Shown here: piece by piece, positions 36,896 through 41,182 of the stretch
Layout: every line of letters starts with the position of its first letter
Numbering within the stretch: position 1 is the stretch's first letter
Assembly: GCA_030841185.1 (NCBI GenBank)
Contig: JAVEDB010000024.1
Span: forward strand, 1-41,182
Reading direction: 5' to 3'
Source: Actinomycetota bacterium
Lineage (GTDB): Bacteria > Actinomycetota > Actinomycetes > JACCUZ01
Length of the DNA stretch: 41,182 nt
The notes under the pieces: generated by a model
Database searches by the model: none
Seen by the model: the letters and a program-made list of their open reading frames with translations, nothing else
What the model was told of the DNA's origin: nothing
Position numbers and translations under genes: made by a program

Positions 36896-37764
36896 GCCCC
36901 ACCGAGCCCGCCGCCGTCCCGCCCGTCGGGGACCATCCCGACCTGGAGACGCTCGCGGACCTCGACGAGGGACTGTTGGAGCCTGCGCAGGCCACGGCGG
37001 TGACCGCGCACATCGACGGTTGCCCCACGTGCCGCGACGCCGCGGCGACCCTCGCCGACCTGCCCGCTCGCCTCGCCGGCCTGTCCGACGTCGGTCCGGT
37101 GCCGGACGACGTCGTGGCGCGGCTCGACGGCGCGCTGCGGGACGAACTGACCCGGCCGGTGCCGGGACAGACCGCCGTCACGGTGACACCGATCGCCGGC
37201 CGCGGGTCGCGCCGCCGGCTCGGCCACGACAGCCGGTTCCTGCAGGCTGCCGCGGTGCTGGTGCTGTTGCTCGCCGTGACCGCCGTGGGGGTGTCCGCGG
37301 TGATCAGCCGGCACGGGGGGAACACCACCACCAGCGCGGGCGATGCGGCCGGGCGCGAGGCCGCCGCCCCCGGGGCCAAGACGTTGTCCTCGACCTTCGA
37401 GGTGGTGTCGTCCGGCAGCAACTACACGCGCAGCACGCTGGCCGGCGCGATCCCCGGCCTGCTGCTCACGCAGGGGTCCCGGATGTCGAGTCCGTCCGGG
37501 TCGGTCGCTCCCCAGGCCACCGACAGCAATGATCCCGAGCGGCTGCGCGAGGGGCCGGCGCTGGCCCGATGCGTCGCCGCGCTCGCCGGAGCACCCGCCA
37601 CGCCGCTGGTCGTCGACATCGCTGCGTACGAGGGCAAGCCGGCCACCGTGATCGTGCTTCCGACCCCGGACGACGCGGGGCACCTCGATGTCTGGGTGGT
37701 GCGCCCGACCTGCACCGAGGCGAACGCGCAGGTCCTGCTTTTCCAGCGTGTCGTGCGCCCCTGA
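36892..37764 (+). CDS. cognate anti-sigma factor (zinc-finger-like HxxxCxxC, single TM)
   Basis: 4-bp overlap with sigM; 'HIDGCPTCRDAAATL'; TM 'FLQAAAVLVLLLAVTAVGVSAVI'. Confidence 0.88.
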   Translation: MSPTEPAAVPPVGDHPDLETLADLDEGLLEPAQATAVTAHIDGCPTCRDAAATLADLPARLAGLSDVGPVPDDVVARLDGALRDELTRPVPGQTAVTVTPIAGRGSRRRLGHDSRFLQAAAVLVLLLAVTAVGVSAVISRHGGNTTTSAGDAAGREAAAPGAKTLSSTFEVVSSGSNYTRSTLAGAIPGLLLTQGSRMSSPSGSVAPQATDSNDPERLREGPALARCVAALAGAPATPLVVDIAAYEGKPATVIVLPTPDDAGHLDVWVVRPTCTEANAQVLLFQRVVRP

Positions 37765-37839
37765 GCGGGCCGGCAGGGGAATGCCGAGCGCCTAGGATCC
37801 GTTGACGCAGCCGTTCATGGATATCCCGAAAGGTGCTAC

Positions 37840-38829
37840 GTGACCGACCTCCGCGAAATCATCATCATCGGCTCCGGCCCCGCGGGGTACACGGCTGCCA
37901 TCTACGCGGCCCGGGCCAACCTGCACCCGCTGGTCTTCGAGGGATCGGTGACCGCCGGTGGGGCACTGATGAACACCACCGACGTCGAGAACTTCCCGGG
38001 TTTCCCCGACGGCGTGATGGGCCCGGACCTGATGGACCACCTGCGCAAGCAGGCTGAGCGGTTCGGGGCCGAGCTGGTGACCGACGACGTCACTGCGGTC
38101 GACCTGACCGGCGAGATCAAGGTCGTGACCGACGGCCGCGGCGACCAGCACCAGGCGCGCGCCGTGATCATCGCCACCGGCTCGGGCTACCGCGAGCTGG
38201 GACTGCCCAACGAGAAGCGCCTCTCCGGCCACGGGGTGTCCTGGTGCGCGACCTGTGACGGTTTCTTCTTCCGGGACAAGGACATCGTCGTGGTCGGCGG
38301 CGGCGACACGGCCATGGAGGAAGCGACATTCCTCACTCGCTTCGCTCGCTCCGTCACCATCGTGCACCGGCGTAGCGAGCTGCGCGCCTCGAAGATCATG
38401 CAGGAACGCGCCTTCGCCAACGAGAAGATCCACTTCGTCTGGGACAGCGCCGTCGTCGACGTGCTCGGTGACGACACGGTCACCGGCGTACGGCTGCGCA
38501 ACCTGAGGACGGGCGAGGAGTCCACCCTCGAAGCCAACGGCCTGTTCATCGCCATCGGACACGACCCGCGCAGCGAGCTGTTCGCGGGTCAGGTGCGCCG
38601 CGACGACGAGGGCTACATCCTGGTGGACGCGCCGTCGACGCGGACGAACGTCACCGGCGTCTTCGCCTGCGGGGATGTCGTCGACCACATCTATCGTCAG
38701 GCCGTCACCGCCGCCGGCACCGGATGCGCTGCCTCGCTCGACGCCGAGCGCTACCTGTCGTCGCTGGACGACGCCGAGCTGACCGGCGACCCCGCCCAGG
38801 CCGCGCAAGCCATCAACGTCAGCGCCTGA
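37840..38829 (+). CDS. trxB: thioredoxin reductase
   Basis: '[21 protein letters not shown]', '[32 protein letters not shown]', '[34 protein letters not shown]'. Confidence 0.97.
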   Translation: MTDLREIIIIGSGPAGYTAAIYAARANLHPLVFEGSVTAGGALMNTTDVENFPGFPDGVMGPDLMDHLRKQAERFGAELVTDDVTAVDLTGEIKVVTDGRGDQHQARAVIIATGSGYRELGLPNEKRLSGHGVSWCATCDGFFFRDKDIVVVGGGDTAMEEATFLTRFARSVTIVHRRSELRASKIMQERAFANEKIHFVWDSAVVDVLGDDTVTGVRLRNLRTGEESTLEANGLFIAIGHDPRSELFAGQVRRDDEGYILVDAPSTRTNVTGVFACGDVVDHIYRQAVTAAGTGCAASLDAERYLSSLDDAELTGDPAQAAQAINVSA

Positions 38830-38879
38830 CCCGACCACCTGTGCCGACCGCCCAGACCGACCGAAAGGAACCCGCGACC

Positions 38880-39206
38880 GTGGGAGACACGACCAAGAGC
38901 GTGACCGACGCCAGCTTCGCCGCCGACGTCCTGCAGAGCGACACGGCGGTGCTCGTCGACTTCTGGGCGGAGTGGTGCGGCCCGTGCCGGCAGGTGTCCC
39001 CGATCCTCGAGGAGATCGCCGGCGAGCACGCCGACAAGATCCGGATCGTCAAGCTCAACGTGGACGAGAACCCGCAGACCGCGGCCCACTACGGGATCAC
39101 GTCGATCCCCACGATGAGCGTCTACCTGGGCGGTGAGGTCGTGAAGACGATCATCGGTGCCAAGCCCAAGGCGCTGCTGCTGAAGGACCTCGAGGCCTTC
39201 ATCTGA
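38880..39206 (+). CDS. trxA: thioredoxin
   Basis: 'VLVDFWAEWCGPCRQVSPILEEIA', 'YGITSIPTMSVYLGGEVV'. Confidence 0.97.
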   Translation: MGDTTKSVTDASFAADVLQSDTAVLVDFWAEWCGPCRQVSPILEEIAGEHADKIRIVKLNVDENPQTAAHYGITSIPTMSVYLGGEVVKTIIGAKPKALLLKDLEAFI

Positions 39207-39235
39207 GGTCCGCCCAGCGCGCGCCAGTACCCCAG

Positions 39236-39265
39236 ACGGGGCCGATCCACCTCGGACGGCCCCGT
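39236..39265 (+). terminator. hairpin downstream of trxA
   Basis: ACGGGGCCG-N12-CGGCCCCGT followed by TT. Confidence 0.65.
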
Positions 39266-39347
39266 TTGCCATCCGGTGACGGAGGGGTACCAGGCAGATA
39301 CGATGCACGTCCGGCCCCGTTCCCCGACCAGCGAGGAGCGTCTCCTG

Positions 39348-40493
39348 ATGTTCTTCGAGCGCAGCTACCGGCGCAGCGACGTGGGACCGGCTGTCGCCGA
39401 GATCCGGTCGAAGCTCGCTGTGCTGGGTCTGCTCGTCGTGGACGTCGACGCCACCGGCAGCCTGTCGGCGGCACTCTTCGACGAGGCGACCGACCGCGCC
39501 GTCCGTGAGTTCCAGCAGCAGCGCGGCATCACCGTCGACGGCATCGTCGGCCCACAGACCTACCACTCGCTGGACGAGGCGCGGTGGCGCCTCGGTGACC
39601 GCATCCTCTCCTTCGTCCCGGCCAGGCTGCTCGCCGGCGACGACGTCGCCGCGTTGCAACAGCGGCTGCTGGACATGGGTTTCGACTGCGGGCGCGTCGA
39701 CGGCCTCTTCGGTGCGGAGACCGAACAGGCCCTGCGGGAGTTCCAGCGCAATGTCGGACTCCGGCCCGACGGCACGTGTGGACCGGCGACCTTCAAGGCG
39801 CTGAGCCAGCTGGTGCGCACGGTGGTCGGCGGACGGCCGCACGCGATGCGTGAGTCCGAGGCCATCACCCGCGCCGGCCCGACACTGAGCGGCAAGCTCA
39901 TCATCGTCGACCCTGGGCACGGTGGCGACGATCGCGGCGTGGACGGCCACGGCCTGGATGAGGCCGGTCTGGTCTACGAGCTCGCCGCCCGCGTCGAAGG
40001 ACGTCTCGCGGCCACCGGGAGCTCGGCGTTCCTCACGCGCGGGCCGGACGGCAGCATGGACGAGGTCGACCGGGCCAGCTTCGCGAACGCAGCCGGTGCC
40101 GACCTGGTCATCTCGCTGCACATGGACGCACACGAAAGCGCGGATGCGGGCGGCTGCGCGACCTACTTCTACGGCAACGACCGGATCGGTCACCACTCCG
40201 CGGTCGGTGAACGGTTCGCGAACCTGGTGCAGCGGGAGATCTGTGGGCGCACCGACCTGCAGGACCTGCGCGCCCACCCGAAGACCTGGGACCTGCTGCG
40301 GCGGACCCGGATGCCCGCGGTACGTATCGAGATCGGCTACCTGAGCAACCCCGGCGACGCGGGCCGGCTTGCCGACCCCGACTTCCGCGACGTGCTGGCC
40401 GAGGCCGTCGTCGCCGCGGTGCAGCGCCTCTACCTGCCGCCTGACCAGGACACGGACACCGGCAGCCTGCGGATCCCCGCCCTGCGCGCCTGA
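39348..40493 (+). CDS. cwlM: N-acetylmuramoyl-L-alanine amidase-like CwlM (two PG-binding domains + amidase_3)
   Basis: 'AVREFQQQRGITVDGIVGPQTYHSL', 'ALREFQRNVGLRPDGTCGPATFKAL', 'LIIVDPGHGG', 'SLHMDAH', 'RIEIGYLSNPGD'; no signal peptide. GAGGAG upstream of ATG 39348; ORF open from 39276. Confidence 0.9.
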   Translation: MFFERSYRRSDVGPAVAEIRSKLAVLGLLVVDVDATGSLSAALFDEATDRAVREFQQQRGITVDGIVGPQTYHSLDEARWRLGDRILSFVPARLLAGDDVAALQQRLLDMGFDCGRVDGLFGAETEQALREFQRNVGLRPDGTCGPATFKALSQLVRTVVGGRPHAMRESEAITRAGPTLSGKLIIVDPGHGGDDRGVDGHGLDEAGLVYELAARVEGRLAATGSSAFLTRGPDGSMDEVDRASFANAAGADLVISLHMDAHESADAGGCATYFYGNDRIGHHSAVGERFANLVQREICGRTDLQDLRAHPKTWDLLRRTRMPAVRIEIGYLSNPGDAGRLADPDFRDVLAEAVVAAVQRLYLPPDQDTDTGSLRIPALRA

Positions 40494-40529
40494 CCTCCGC
40501 GACCCACCGTCCGGCGACCCCCGACGTCA

Positions 40530-40595
40530 GTGATCGCTGTTTTGGTGCTCGATCGGGTCGTTCACTCGCCTTTCCGGCACCCAAACGGCGATCAC
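40530..40595. terminator. hairpin between convergent cwlM and GNAT gene
   Basis: GTGATCGCTGTTTTGGTGC / GCACCCAAACGGCGATCAC, 19-bp stem with two non-Watson-Crick positions. Confidence 0.75.
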
Positions 40596-40624
40596 GGCGT
40601 ACGCCGAGGGGCCAGCGCTGACCG

Positions 40625-41182
40625 TCAGACCGGGCGGAACGCCGGCTCCGGGTTCATCGAGCCGAGGAGCCGTTCCAGCGCGACCTCGACGTCCTCGCGC
40701 CAGGAGACGGCGTTCTTGAGGTCGAGACGCAGCCGGGGGAACCGGTGGTGCGGCCGCACCGTCTTGAAGCCCACCGACAGCAGGTAGTCGGCCGGCACGA
40801 GACAGCCGTTCGGCCGCTGGTCCTCCAGCGGCCGGGCATCGCCGAACGCCTCGATCGCCTTCACCCCGCGCCGGGTGAGGTCCTTGGCGGCGCCCTGCAC
40901 AAGCATCCGGCCGAGGCCGCCGCCGGTGAACTCCGGGAGGACCAACGCGGTCATCAACATGACCGCGTCACCCGAGACGGGCGACGTCGGGAAGGCGAGG
41001 CTGCGCGGCACATGCACCGGTGGCGCGTAGAGGACATAGCCGGCCGGCAGCGAGTCGACGTACACGATCTTCCCGCACGAACCCCAGTCCAGCAGCGTCG
41101 CCGAGAGCCACGCCTCCTTCTCCAGCCCCGGGTCCCCGGCCTCGTCGGCCACCTGCCGTCCGATCGGGTCGAGCTCCCAGAA
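40625..41182 (-). CDS. GNAT family acetyltransferase, 5' end beyond the window
   Basis: 'VMLMTALVLPEFTGGGLGRMLVQGAAKDLTRRGVKAIEAFGDA'; frame continues upstream of the listed start ('FWELDPIGRQVADEAG') to the window edge. Confidence 0.85.
   Translation of the reverse strand, partial: FWELDPIGRQVADEAGDPGLEKEAWLSATLLDWGSCGKIVYVDSLPAGYVLYAPPVHVPRSLAFPTSPVSGDAVMLMTALVLPEFTGGGLGRMLVQGAAKDLTRRGVKAIEAFGDARPLEDQRPNGCLVPADYLLSVGFKTVRPHHRFPRLRLDLKNAVSWREDVEVALERLLGSMNPEPAFRPV

Noticed and set aside
38751-40277. Minus-strand 508-aa ORF opposite trxB/trxA/cwlM
   Set aside because: Antisense to three strongly supported genes.
1-41182. CRISPR array, prophage, IS element, defence island, secondary-metabolite cluster
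   Set aside because: No spaced direct repeats, transposase, integrase, phage structural genes, restriction/defence domains or PKS/NRPS modules seen in any frame.

Overview
High-GC actinobacterial chromosome segment that looks like an ordinary, conserved housekeeping region. Gene order resembles two blocks known from Streptomyces and Mycobacterium: dnaB / rplI-rpsR-ssb-rpsF and cca(pcnA)-NUDIX-DUF6049-murJ-pseudokinase-sigM-anti-sigma-trxB-trxA-cwlM-GNAT. The order is read from the sequence; the comparison is from memory. There is no IS element, prophage, CRISPR array, tRNA or rRNA that I can support. Main points for a second look: (1) a protein between hisC and dnaB carries two copies of the E(X)3S(X)2R(X)3[Q/H](X)3D signature of the c-di-GMP-binding anti-sigma factor RsiG; (2) dnaB is interrupted by two inteins, one with the Ala1/W-C-T signature of class 3 inteins and an apparently intact LAGLIDADG endonuclease, the other a Cys1 intein with a decayed endonuclease; (3) a four-gene cassette (small secreted protein, membrane protein, histidine kinase, response regulator) is bracketed by two copies of a ~60-bp palindromic repeat; (4) a second, nested palindromic element lies between convergent genes, and a 15-bp perfect inverted repeat covers a lipoprotein start codon; (5) a catalytically dead kinase with a discoidin-like ectodomain and a small pilin-like protein sit immediately after murJ. 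Family calls come from reading the translations; no database search was run.
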